A stretch of DNA of 64,000 nucleotides, taken from the NCBI RefSeq assembly GCF_003347495.1, contig NZ_QCXY01000004.1, positions 248,001-312,000 of the forward strand, written 5' to 3'. The translations under genes were made by a program, and so were the position numbers. The first letter of the stretch is position 1. Each line of letters starts with the position of its first letter. Below the pieces are notes generated by a model. The model had not been told where the DNA came from and searched no databases. It worked only from the letters and a program-made list of their open reading frames with translations. Source of the DNA: Pleomorphovibrio marinus (GTDB lineage Bacteria; Bacteroidota; Bacteroidia; Cytophagales; Cyclobacteriaceae). Shown here piece by piece: positions 52,751-61,534 of this stretch.

Positions 52751-54178
52751 TTACGGTTGTTTTTCAGTCCTTTTTAATCCTTTCTTTTCGGCTAGGCAAT
52801 ACATTAACTCCAAAGCCTCCGATTTATTGTTTTTTATCCTTCCATCTAGGATGGCCTCTTTAATTTCCTCTTTTAGCTCTCCCACTACCTTAGAGGGTTT
52901 GATGCCAAAAATAATCATTATTTCATCGCCAGAGACAGGAGGCTGAAAATTTCTGACCTGGTCCTTTTCTTCTACCTCCTTGAGTTTTTTTTCTACCTTG
53001 TCAAAATTGGACAGGAAGCGCTTTACCTTCGTGTCGTTTTTGGAGGTCACATCCGCCCTGCACAGTTTCATCAGGTCATCAATGTCATCTCCGGCCTCGA
53101 AGAGTAACCTTCTCATTGCCGAATCCGTCACCTTGTCGTTCACTAGGGCAATGGGCCTGAGGTGCAATTTTACTAATTTCTGCACGTACTTCATACGCTC
53201 GTCCATAGGAAGTTTTAGCCTTCTGAAGATACTCGGGGTCATCCTCGCCCCTTTGTCCTCATGGCCATGGAAGGTCCATCCACTCTTGGGATGGAATCGC
53301 TTGGTCGCAGGTTTGGCAATATCATGCATGATGGCCGCCCATCTAAGCCATAGGTTATCCGTATACGGACATATGTTATCCAATACCTGCAAAGTATGGT
53401 AAAAGTTGTCCTTATGGGACTTATCCCCTACCGAGTCCACACCCTGCAACTCCACCATTTCAGGAAGAAACTCATTCAGCAACCCGCTAACAAACAACAG
53501 TTTAAACCCATAAGAGGGCTTATCGGTCATTATAATCTTGTTAAGTTCATCAATGATTCGCTCCCCGGAAATGATAGCAAGCCTATGGGCGTTATGCACA
53601 ATGCCATCAAAGGTATCAGGTTCGATGTCATAGTGTAGCTGGGCAGCAAACCGCACTGCCCTCATCATTCTTAAAGGATCATCAGAAAAGGTAATATCTG
53701 GATCCGCAGGGGTTCGGACGAGCTTTCTTTTCATATCCTTTATCCCATCAAAAGGATCCAAGAGCTCCCCAAAACTTGCGGCGTTGACGGAAATGGCCAA
53801 TGCATTGATGGTGAAATCCCTCCTTTCTTGGTCCTCTCGTAGAGTTCCCGCCTCCACCACTGGCTTGCGGCTGTCAAACCTGTAGGATTCTTTTCGGGCA
53901 CCTACAAATTCCAGCTCATAGTCACCCACCCTTACATTCGCAGTTCCAAAGTTTTTAAAGATATTCACCCTTACATCTGGGCCATAGGCCTTGGCCACCC
54001 TTTTTGCCAATCCTATGCCGTCTCCCACACATACAAAGTCAAGGTCCTTACAAGGCCTATTGAGCAAAAGATCCCTCACATACCCCCCTATCACGTAAGT
54101 CTCTAGGCCCAATTCATCAGCACACTCCCCTACCTTTTTAAATATCTCCTGCTTATCTATTTTATCAGATACGTTCAT
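52751..54178 (-). CDS. cca: CCA-adding tRNA nucleotidyltransferase with HD domain
   Basis: A 475-residue class II nucleotidyltransferase. The head domain has VIGGYVRDLLL, the catalytic CKDLDFVCVGDG (DxD) and REDQERRDFTINALA; DPLRMMRAVRFAAQL is the neck signature. A C-terminal HD domain contains MHDIAKPATKRFHP and KLVKLHLRPIALVND. It adds or repairs the 3' CCA of tRNAs; the HD domain may give phosphohydrolase activity. Its start overlaps the stop of the upstream gene as ATGA. Confidence 0.93.
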   Translation of the reverse strand: MNVSDKIDKQEIFKKVGECADELGLETYVIGGYVRDLLLNRPCKDLDFVCVGDGIGLAKRVAKAYGPDVRVNIFKNFGTANVRVGDYELEFVGARKESYRFDSRKPVVEAGTLREDQERRDFTINALAISVNAASFGELLDPFDGIKDMKRKLVRTPADPDITFSDDPLRMMRAVRFAAQLHYDIEPDTFDGIVHNAHRLAIISGERIIDELNKIIMTDKPSYGFKLLFVSGLLNEFLPEMVELQGVDSVGDKSHKDNFYHTLQVLDNICPYTDNLWLRWAAIMHDIAKPATKRFHPKSGWTFHGHEDKGARMTPSIFRRLKLPMDERMKYVQKLVKLHLRPIALVNDKVTDSAMRRLLFEAGDDIDDLMKLCRADVTSKNDTKVKRFLSNFDKVEKKLKEVEEKDQVRNFQPPVSGDEIMIIFGIKPSKVVGELKEEIKEAILDGRIKNNKSEALELMYCLAEKKGLKRTEKQP

Positions 54179-54663
54179 TCATTCCAAATTTTCACCTCCC
54201 CGTCAGGCCCTAGAAACATTTCAGTGGCCTTTGAAGTAGTCCAAGGGAAGAGTTGGTCAGTCTTAAACTGAGGTGTTGTGTTTATCTTTTTTTGGCAAAG
54301 GACAATTTGACCTGCGCTAAACAAGAAATCCTTCCAAAATTGTTCTTTGATAAATGCAAATTTAATCAAAGCATCTGGATTCTTTGCATCTTCTAGCATT
54401 TTGGACGGATAGGAGCTGTACACCACAGGTCTTTCGGTCCATTCTATGATGTCCAGAGCCACTTCTTCAAAAGGCAAGGCAATGGATCTTAGCTGGTAGA
54501 TTTCGTGAAGAAGATAGATCCCTTCACCTACCGGGTGCAGTTCCTGATTGGAAAAAAGGCGCATTTCTAACCCTTGCCCTCCTCCGTCTTCTACCAATAA
54601 GGTTTTGCTTTTCCTCAAATATTGCCCCCATTTCTTATTTTCCACGGCTGTTTTTATTTGCAA
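54175..54663 (-). CDS. Conserved protein of unknown function upstream of cca
   Basis: A protein of up to 162 residues. The only initiators in the N-terminal part are TTG at 54663 or GTG at 54645, so the start is uncertain. It has no signal or membrane segment; visible segments are ENKKWGQYLRKSKTLLVEDG and IIEWTERPVVYSSYPSKML. I do not recognise a family. It is coupled to cca by an ATGA overlap. Confidence 0.6.
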   Translation of the reverse strand: MQIKTAVENKKWGQYLRKSKTLLVEDGGGQGLEMRLFSNQELHPVGEGIYLLHEIYQLRSIALPFEEVALDIIEWTERPVVYSSYPSKMLEDAKNPDALIKFAFIKEQFWKDFLFSAGQIVLCQKKINTTPQFKTDQLFPWTTSKATEMFLGPDGEVKIWNE

Positions 54664-54748
54664 AGAAAAAGGAAATTAGCTTAATTGAAAAGGGAAGCTT
54701 CAACACCTTTCGTAATTGCCAAAATCATTTCCATCAATCTACACACTT

Positions 54749-57136
54749 ATGAGGAGTTACAGTACCATTTTACTATCCTTGTTTTTGACCACTGCCTGCC
54801 AACAAAAATCCAAATTGCCCCAGTTAGAAGAACCCGTGGAGGTAATTCGGGATGAAAATGGAATCAACCACATTTTCGCAGAAAACGAACATGACCTGTT
54901 TTTCGCCCAAGGGTATTTGGCCGCAAAAGACCGTATTTTCCAATTTGAAATATGGCGCAGGCAAGCCACGGGTACCCTGTCTGAAATCCTAGGTCCAAAA
55001 GCCCTGGATAGAGACATTGGGGCAAGGCTGTTTCAATATAGAGGGGAAAAAGAAAAAGAGCTTTCCCACTACCACTCCCGGGGGGTAGAAATTGTGGATG
55101 CCTTTGTAGCCGGCATCAATGCCTATGTGGAGGAGGTAAGGAGTGACCCCTCATTGCTTCCCATAGAATTTGACATGTTAGGGATAATTCCCGGTTTCTG
55201 GACCTGGGAGGTGGTCATCTCCCGGCACCAAGGTTTGCTGCAAAATGTGGAGGAGGAGTTGATGATTTCCAGGATCGTGCAACTTATCGGGCCGGAAGCT
55301 ACAAAGGAGCTTTTTTATTTTCATCCTTTTACCCCTGATTTGGACCTGCACTCCTCCATCCCCAAGGAACTCCTTTTCAAGGATATCATAGCTCCCTATG
55401 AGGCATTCAGAGCATACCTGAAATTTGACCCTGAAGATGTGTCTCCTACCTACCGAAATACCCAGGAAGCTTTCCTGCATCAAAGTAGGGAGGAGGAAAT
55501 GGAGCATGCCATCAGGTCAACCATAGACTATACTTCCATCGGTAGTAACAACTGGGTCGTAAGCGGAGAACTGAGTGAAAGCGGTTATCCCATGATGGCC
55601 AACGACCCCCATAGAAGACACAGTGCCCCCTCCCTAAGGTACTGGGCTGGGTTGCATGCCCCAGGATGGGACCTGGTAGGAGGTGGTGAACCAGTGCTAC
55701 CTGGATTATCCATAGGTCAAAATGGGGTTGGGGCATGGGGGCTTACCATTTTTCGTACGGATATGGAGGACCTACGCATCTATGACATGGACCCTGAGTC
55801 TCTCACCAGGTATAAATACCAGGGAGAATGGAAAGAGATGCAAACCATACAGGACACTATTTTGGTAAGGGGCGAAGAGCCGGAGGTAGTGACCCATTAT
55901 TATACCTTACATGGACCTGTCACCTTTATCGATGAGGAGCTTCACAAGGCAGTAGCCATAGAATGCGCCTGGCTAGAAACAGGCGGAGCACCATATCTTG
56001 CAAGCCTTCGCATGGACCAGGCCCAATCCTGGGAGGAATTCAGGGAAGCCTGTAAATACAACCATGTACCTGCCGAAAACATGGTTTGGGCGGATAAGGA
56101 AGGGAATATTGGTTGGCAAGCTACGGGTATAGCCCCTATCCGAAAGACCCATTCAGGTATGGTGGTCGTACCCGGAGACGGGAGCTTCGACTGGGAGGGT
56201 TATTTACCCATGTTGGAAAGACCCAACGTAAGCAACCCTTCCAAAGGATACTATAATACCTCCAATGAAAACCAGGTGGACACTGACTACTCCCATCCTG
56301 AAACCATTGGCTATACCTGGTCGGATTCCTTCCGTGGTGACAGGGTAAAGGAAATTCTAGGATCTGGAGAAAAGTTTACCATAAAAGAAATGGCAGCCCT
56401 ACAAAACGACTACTTATCCATTCCCGCCAGGATACTGGTGCAAGAAATTGAGTCCCTTACCTTTAAGGATGAACAGGCCGAAAATGCCAGAAAGAGACTG
56501 TTGGATTGGGATTATAGGCTTATGCCAAATTCCATTCCAGCGGGGATTTATGTAATGTGGGAAAGAAAAATCAGGGAGGGATTGTTTCCAATGGTGGTTC
56601 CCCAAGAGGCAAGGCAATGGATGGAGTCCTTAAATATGACTAAAATTTTAAATTGGATAAAGGAAAAAGATGCCACCGTATTCAAAGAAAAGGACAGGGA
56701 TACCTTTTTGGAAGAAAGGATGGTGGCGGCATTGGAGGAGTTGGAAGGGAAACTGGGACCGGACTGGGAAAACTGGCAATATGGCCAAGCGGCCTATAAA
56801 CATGCACTGATTCGTCACCCACTGAGTGCTGCGGTTTCCCCAGAATGGCAGGAGAAAATCGATGTAGGCCCTGCCCCTAGGGGAGGGTACAGTTATACTC
56901 CCGGAGCCAATGCCTATGGGAACAATAATACCACTGGGGGTTCCTTTAAGATCGTCGTGGATACCGGGGATTTTGAAGCAACCTTAGGTATAAACACCCC
57001 AGGGCAAACTGGGGATCCGGAAAGCAGGTTTTACAGGAATCTATTTGGCAAATGGGCCAATGACGAGTACTTCAATGTCAACTTTACCAAAGAAAGGTTA
57101 AGAGAAAAAGCCGTGGAAAACTACACGCTCAAATGA
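54749..57136 (+). CDS. Penicillin acylase family N-terminal-nucleophile hydrolase (lipoprotein)
   Basis: A 795-residue lipoprotein precursor from the ATG at 54749, which opens MRSYSTILLSLFLTTAC; the frame is open 11 codons further. The alpha-chain part starts with PVEVIRDENGINHIFAENE and contains FAQGYLAAKDRIFQFE. The autoprocessing Ser is in SIGSNNWVVSG near residue 265, giving the new N-terminus of the beta chain; YYNTSNENQ and the DSFRGDRVKEIL region carry the oxyanion Asn and substrate Arg. Family members cleave amide bonds of penicillins or acyl-homoserine lactones; here the natural substrate is not known. The MobA-like gene overlaps it by 4 nt (ATGA). Confidence 0.9.
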   Translation: MRSYSTILLSLFLTTACQQKSKLPQLEEPVEVIRDENGINHIFAENEHDLFFAQGYLAAKDRIFQFEIWRRQATGTLSEILGPKALDRDIGARLFQYRGEKEKELSHYHSRGVEIVDAFVAGINAYVEEVRSDPSLLPIEFDMLGIIPGFWTWEVVISRHQGLLQNVEEELMISRIVQLIGPEATKELFYFHPFTPDLDLHSSIPKELLFKDIIAPYEAFRAYLKFDPEDVSPTYRNTQEAFLHQSREEEMEHAIRSTIDYTSIGSNNWVVSGELSESGYPMMANDPHRRHSAPSLRYWAGLHAPGWDLVGGGEPVLPGLSIGQNGVGAWGLTIFRTDMEDLRIYDMDPESLTRYKYQGEWKEMQTIQDTILVRGEEPEVVTHYYTLHGPVTFIDEELHKAVAIECAWLETGGAPYLASLRMDQAQSWEEFREACKYNHVPAENMVWADKEGNIGWQATGIAPIRKTHSGMVVVPGDGSFDWEGYLPMLERPNVSNPSKGYYNTSNENQVDTDYSHPETIGYTWSDSFRGDRVKEILGSGEKFTIKEMAALQNDYLSIPARILVQEIESLTFKDEQAENARKRLLDWDYRLMPNSIPAGIYVMWERKIREGLFPMVVPQEARQWMESLNMTKILNWIKEKDATVFKEKDRDTFLEERMVAALEELEGKLGPDWENWQYGQAAYKHALIRHPLSAAVSPEWQEKIDVGPAPRGGYSYTPGANAYGNNNTTGGSFKIVVDTGDFEATLGINTPGQTGDPESRFYRNLFGKWANDEYFNVNFTKERLREKAVENYTLK

Positions 57137-57768
57137 GCAATTCATCTACTGCAATCCTTATATTGGCCGGAGGAAGTTCCAGCAGATTGGGCTATCCAAA
57201 ACAAACTCTTCCCTACAAGGGGGATTTTCTGTTAAACCATGCGATACATGCTGCTATGGGGGTCAGTGCTAGTCAGTGCAGGTTGGTATTGGGGGCCTAT
57301 GCTAAGGAAATCCAAAAAATAATACCGAAAATCGACTCCATGGAGGTTTTGCAATGTAAAAACTGGGAGGAAGGAATGGGAGCGTCTATCCGATGTGGTA
57401 TGAAGGACCTGCCCAGAACTATCGACCAAGTCATTATTATGCTCGGGGATCAGCCTTTTGTGAACACTTCCTTATTGAAAACCCTAGTGGATTTAAGGAA
57501 AGAAACCGACAAAAACCTGGTAGCCTGCAAGTACGGGGATGGAGTGGGGGTTCCTGCTTTGTTTGGGAAAAAATATTTCCCCCTGTTAAACAAGCTTCAG
57601 GGAAGCGGAGGGGCAAAAAAGATTTTGATGAATCAACAGCAAGACCTACTTACCCATTATTTCCCCATGGGAATAGTGGATGTGGATAAAGAATCTGACT
57701 ATCAGGCCCTGCTCAAGGAAGATTGGGAGTATTTTAGAACAAAAAATACAGGATTGCCCAAGTGCTAG
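57133..57768 (+). CDS. MobA/MocA-like nucleotidyltransferase
   Basis: A 211-residue Rossmann-like nucleotidyltransferase. The NTP loop is ILILAGGSSSRLGYPKQTLP; IIMLGDQPFVNTSLL carries the metal-binding Asp; GVGVPALFGKKYFP is the substrate region of the MocA (molybdenum cofactor cytidylyltransferase) group. No molybdenum-enzyme genes are near. It overlaps the acylase gene by ATGA, and its stop TAG shares bases with the stop of the convergent channel gene in one CTAG. Confidence 0.85.
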   Translation: MSNSSTAILILAGGSSSRLGYPKQTLPYKGDFLLNHAIHAAMGVSASQCRLVLGAYAKEIQKIIPKIDSMEVLQCKNWEEGMGASIRCGMKDLPRTIDQVIIMLGDQPFVNTSLLKTLVDLRKETDKNLVACKYGDGVGVPALFGKKYFPLLNKLQGSGGAKKILMNQQQDLLTHYFPMGIVDVDKESDYQALLKEDWEYFRTKNTGLPKC

Positions 57769-59462
57769 GTTTGCTTGCTTCCATAGATTTCGAAAAACCT
57801 GTTTTCCGAGGCCACTGTACCGATCAAAATAATTTCCGACGCTTCGGGGATTTCCATTTCTGGCTCTGGGTTGATACGCATTTTGCCTTCTTTTTTAATT
57901 CCTATGATGGTGCATCCGGTTTCTTTTCTTATTTCGGTTTCCTTGATGGTTTTGCCAACCAATTCCAGGGGAACTTTTACCTTGATCAGGTCCAATCCTT
58001 CCGCTACCATCAATACATCGCTTCTCTGGAGCAGGTTGAGCATCATATTGGCTCCTATGGATGCATAGGACATTACAAAATCCGCTCCGGCCCGGTGCAG
58101 GGTGGTAAGGTTTCTTTCCAAGGTACAACGGCTAATAATCTGGACATCTGGCCTTAACTGTCTACAGTAAATAGTAAGGTACACATTAACATCATCATCA
58201 TGAGAGGTGATCATCACACATGGGGTCTGCTCAATTCCTGCCTCTTTTAGCACTTCCAATTCGGCAGCATCCCCTAGAATGGTTTTCTCATAATTCTTGA
58301 TCCTCTCCCTTTCTTTTTCCACAATCCGGTAATCTATATTTCTTCCCCCCAAGGCCTTACCAGTAGCTCTTCCCACTCTCCCACCCCCAATGATCAAAAT
58401 GGGTGCCTTGTTATTTTGTTGCGTCTGGTAGGTTTCATTATAGATTTTGATCTGGTCCACGGAGCCGGCCAGGACCAAAACGGTATTTTCGGAAATCCGA
58501 GTTTCTGGTTGGGCAGCAAAGTAGCGGCCCCTTTCCCACACACCTACCACGCTTACTCCAATCTCCTGTCTCAGCTTGGTGTCTTTCAGCATCTTTCCTA
58601 CCAAGGAAGAGCCGGCCACCAAGGCTTCGGAAATTAATAAATCCCCAAACCTACCGATAGGGTGGGCCTTTGCTCCCCCCACACTTGCTCTTCTGCTTAG
58701 GTAAATACCCATCACTTCCCCCAACTGCAAGACGTGGTTTGCCCCGGCTAGTTTAAGAATATCTATGGAGGCCTCGGCATTGCAAGTAGCGATAATCGGC
58801 ACATCCTTGTTGATTCCCCTTACTGTAAAGGCCACATTGGTATTCACCACATCACTTTCGGTAGTAGCTACCAAAGCCGCATCTGCTACCCTGGCTTTTT
58901 GATAAGTTTCTGGGTCTTCCAATGGCCCCAACATTACCTGTAACCCAATCTGTGACAGCTCCAACCCCTCGGAGAGGGTAGGCACTAATATCACATAGGA
59001 ATAGTTGAATCTTTTTAATTTTTTTACCAAGGCCTCCGTAACCGGCCCGTAGCTGGTAAGCAATACATGTCCCTTAGTTCCTTCAGGTAAATTCCAAGGT
59101 ACTTTCGATTGCTCCTGTGCTTTCATCCAAGGGGAATAGAAAAAGTTGATAAAGGTAAATGGAAATAATATCAACAAAAAAAGCATACCCGAAAGCAGTA
59201 CGAACATGGAAAAAAACCTTCCCATGTCACTGTCAAAAGTGATGTCCCCGAAGCCTAAGGTGGACATTACCGTGAGTGTCCAATACAATCCTGTGATGAC
59301 TGAAAAGCTTCGTCCTTCTTGGAGCATTAACAAGTGAAAAATAAATGAAAAAACCGATACTATGATAACCAATACCAGTAAAAATTTTAGCAACAAGACG
59401 AAATTCTGCCTGTCTGGCTTATTTCTCAAAAAAAGTAAAACTTGTGTGGTAAGAATTTTCAT
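57765..59462 (-). CDS. Potassium channel with two RCK (TrkA-N/TrkA-C) pairs
   Basis: A 565-residue channel. Two transmembrane helices (LLLKFLLVLVIIVSVFSFIFHLL and MFVLLSGMLFLLILFPFTFI) flank a pore loop with the filter TLGFGD (a TVGYGD variant). The cytoplasmic part holds RCK_N 1 (GHVLLTSYGPVTEALVKKL, glycine motif degenerate), RCK_C 1, RCK_N 2 with an intact dinucleotide motif IIGGGRVGRATG, and RCK_C 2 (VGKTIKETEIRKETGCTIIG). Double RCK units occur in GsuK-type channels, gated by nucleotides or ions. Its start codon lies in the TTTCAT edge of family A copy 6. Confidence 0.9.
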   Translation of the reverse strand: MKILTTQVLLFLRNKPDRQNFVLLLKFLLVLVIIVSVFSFIFHLLMLQEGRSFSVITGLYWTLTVMSTLGFGDITFDSDMGRFFSMFVLLSGMLFLLILFPFTFINFFYSPWMKAQEQSKVPWNLPEGTKGHVLLTSYGPVTEALVKKLKRFNYSYVILVPTLSEGLELSQIGLQVMLGPLEDPETYQKARVADAALVATTESDVVNTNVAFTVRGINKDVPIIATCNAEASIDILKLAGANHVLQLGEVMGIYLSRRASVGGAKAHPIGRFGDLLISEALVAGSSLVGKMLKDTKLRQEIGVSVVGVWERGRYFAAQPETRISENTVLVLAGSVDQIKIYNETYQTQQNNKAPILIIGGGRVGRATGKALGGRNIDYRIVEKERERIKNYEKTILGDAAELEVLKEAGIEQTPCVMITSHDDDVNVYLTIYCRQLRPDVQIISRCTLERNLTTLHRAGADFVMSYASIGANMMLNLLQRSDVLMVAEGLDLIKVKVPLELVGKTIKETEIRKETGCTIIGIKKEGKMRINPEPEMEIPEASEIILIGTVASENRFFEIYGSKQT

Positions 59463-59574
59463 CTGTTTATAATTTTTTTTCAGCGGTCAGATAGCCTGCC
59501 CCGAACTTGTTTCGGGGGAATCTCGCTTTAATAATCATCCCTCCGTGTGAGGTTCTCCTCATGCTCGATTTCAT
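59461..59574 (+). repeat. Structured intergenic repeat (family A), copy 6, shortened
   Basis: Starts at the TTTCATCTGTTTATAATTT edge that includes the channel start codon. It keeps CCCCGAA/TTCGGGG (loop CTTGT) but has only one such block and lacks the CCTGAC/GTCAGG hairpin. The third hairpin is TGAGG-TTCT-CCTCA, a compensated change from TGACG-TGCT-CGTCA. Confidence 0.86.
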
Positions 59575-59731
59575 GTGTTGATATTTACTTTTCAATGGCC
59601 ACATAGCCTGCCCCTGCCTGCTCCGAACTCGATTCGGGGAACTCGTTTCGGGGGAATCTCGCTTTGATAATCATCCCTCTGTGTGAGGTTCTCCTCATGC
59701 CCTGACTGCCGTCAGGACAGGCTCAAATTCA
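59571..59731 (+). repeat. Structured intergenic repeat (family A), copy 7
   Basis: A full copy in tandem with copy 6, sharing TCAT. It has a TCCGAA/TTCGGGG core (one changed base, CTCCGAACTCGATTCGGGG), the same TGAGG/CCTCA hairpin and CCTGAC/GTCAGG. The end reads GCTCAAATTCACA and so is slightly degraded. Copies 6 and 7 fill the gap 59463-59787. Confidence 0.86.
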
Positions 59732-59787
59732 CACCTCCAATTTATCCAGTATTGCAGCAAGAATTCCTCCATTGGCAAAAAACCATT

Positions 59788-60345
59788 TCAACCTAGGATT
59801 CCCTTAATGGAGACATCTTGAAACAGCACCTCAAACCCCTTTCCTTCCGGAGAAGCTGCCATTATGCCAACCTTAATGGGTTGACTCGGGATAAAATAAC
59901 CTAACCTATACATACTGTAATCCCCTCCATCCAGGGAATAACTTGCCTCCACAAAGTCTCCTTCTCTCCGTAATTTAAAATAAATGTCGGCAGGTGCTTC
60001 TTCTAAAGGCAATACAGACCAATCCGAATACCCATGGGTAATCACAGCACTAATGTTTTGCCTTCCATCCACATATTCAACCCCTGCCTTGATCCAGTTT
60101 TCTTTATCCTGCAGGAGCATGAGGCCAGCTTGATCGTACTGATCCAGGTACCTACCGGTAAACTTACAAGAAATCTCAAAATCACCTTCTTTTGTGGAAT
60201 GGTAAAAATGCCCTGAATGGCGGATAAAGCCATAGTGCGTCTTTACCCAGAAATCGGTATCGGGAGAGGTCACAAGCCGCATTACCTGTCCTTCCTTCAC
60301 CCATTCTTTGGGTGGGTTTATCCAATCCCATGGATTGTCCTGCAT
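59788..60345 (-). CDS. DUF1349 (concanavalin-like) protein
   Basis: A 185-residue cytoplasmic protein. WINPPKEWVKEGQVMRLVTSPDTDFW, YDQAGLMLLQDKENWIKAGVEY and a closing KVGIMAASPEGKGFEV are the signature of DUF1349, a beta-sandwich family whose E. coli or yeast relatives are called regulators of enolase or YpfJ-like; the true role is unknown, sugar binding being likely. It lies 37 bp after the aldo/keto reductase gene and is probably co-transcribed with it. Confidence 0.8.
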   Translation of the reverse strand: MQDNPWDWINPPKEWVKEGQVMRLVTSPDTDFWVKTHYGFIRHSGHFYHSTKEGDFEISCKFTGRYLDQYDQAGLMLLQDKENWIKAGVEYVDGRQNISAVITHGYSDWSVLPLEEAPADIYFKLRREGDFVEASYSLDGGDYSMYRLGYFIPSQPIKVGIMAASPEGKGFEVLFQDVSIKGILG

Positions 60346-60382
60346 ATTAATTCTTCTTGCCTATCTCGATTACAATCCCAAT

Positions 60383-61384
60383 TTATATCACCCTGCAATC
60401 AGATTGCCAAAGATCCGAATTGGGTCCCAGATGCTCTTTCAGCGGCAAGGTGATTGCACTGAGTTCATTGACGATATCCTCTGTAATAGGCACATTTAGG
60501 GTTTCCAGATTCCTCTTTACTTGAGAGCTGTTTCTCCCTCCTGCTATTACAGCGGCCACCCCATCCTGCACCAATAACCAAGCCAGGCTCAAGGCTCCCA
60601 TGGCTATTCCCAAATCCCCAGAAAGGTCTTTTATCTTGGAAATGGTCTCAAAGGTAAGCTCCTCACATCCCTCATCCTGGTGCCTGGCCTGAGACCTTTC
60701 CTTGGTGAAATGCCTGGTTCTGGCCCTGTCATCCGGCACTTCCTCCTCATTCCCAAATTTACCTGTCAACAGGCCTTGCATAATGGGTGAGTAGCATAGG
60801 ATAGGAACATCCTCCGCTACACAATGCGGCAAAATCTCAAATTCAATGGCCCTGAAAAGGAGGTTGTAGGCCATTTGGTTACTACTCAATGAAAATCCGG
60901 CATTTTTGGCAATGTTCAGGCTCTGGGTTCCGAAATTTGATACACCATAGGAACGGATTTTTCCCTGCTTTTTTAGTATTTCCATAGCCTCTAGGGTTTC
61001 TTCCAGTGGAATGGCTGGATTAGGCCAGTGGAGCTGATACAGGTCTATGTATTCGGATTGGAGGTTTTTCAAACCACGCTCGCATGCTTTAATAACCCCT
61101 TCTTTGTCAAAATCCTGAGGCCCCACCTTGGATGCGATAATAATGTTTTTTCTTTCCCCCTTTAAGGCTTTCGCCAACAAGTTTTCTGACTGCCCCGCCC
61201 CATAAGCCTCAGCCGTATCAAAGGTGGTAATTCCAGATTCATAAGCGGTCTTGATCGCTTGAAGAGAGTCTCTTTCATCCTGGTCTCCCCAATTGAAGCC
61301 ACCCACAATAGCCCAACAGCCAAAAATCATCCTTGAAATCTCAAAATCGGTATTTGGTAACTGATAAGTGGTAGAAATTTGCAT
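60383..61384 (-). CDS. Aldo/keto reductase
   Basis: A 333-residue cytoplasmic AKR without signal peptide. The tetrad is visible: Asp and Tyr in TTFDTAEAYGAGQSE, Lys in IIIASKVGPQDF and His in DLYQLHWPNPAIP. NADPH-binding residues lie in the C-terminal VAAVIAGGRNSSQVKRNL. It resembles the general sugar or ketoaldehyde AKRs (AKR11/12-like). It is followed by the DUF1349 gene. Confidence 0.88.
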   Translation of the reverse strand: MQISTTYQLPNTDFEISRMIFGCWAIVGGFNWGDQDERDSLQAIKTAYESGITTFDTAEAYGAGQSENLLAKALKGERKNIIIASKVGPQDFDKEGVIKACERGLKNLQSEYIDLYQLHWPNPAIPLEETLEAMEILKKQGKIRSYGVSNFGTQSLNIAKNAGFSLSSNQMAYNLLFRAIEFEILPHCVAEDVPILCYSPIMQGLLTGKFGNEEEVPDDRARTRHFTKERSQARHQDEGCEELTFETISKIKDLSGDLGIAMGALSLAWLLVQDGVAAVIAGGRNSSQVKRNLETLNVPITEDIVNELSAITLPLKEHLGPNSDLWQSDCRVI

Positions 61385-61393
61385 GGTTCTCTG

Positions 61394-61515
61394 TTTATTT
61401 TTAATAGTTTAATTGTCTTTTAGCGGTCATCCCTATAGCTATCAGGAGAAAACTAGCACTCCAATAGGTATTTGGGCATCCCTGCAGGTGAACTTTTCCT
61501 CATGCCGGATTATAA
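61394..61515 (+). repeat. Possible degraded family A repeat (copy 8)
   Basis: It opens CTGTTTATTTTTAATAGTTT then TTTTAGCGGTCATCCCTATAG and ends CCTCATGCCGGATT, matching the edge words TCTGTTTATAATTT, TTTCAGCGGTCAGATAG and CCTCATGCTCGATT of copy 6. The hairpin core is lost. It begins about 10 bp before the start of the aldo/keto reductase gene. Confidence 0.4.
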
Positions 61516-61534
61516 CTAAAAGTAAGCATATCCC

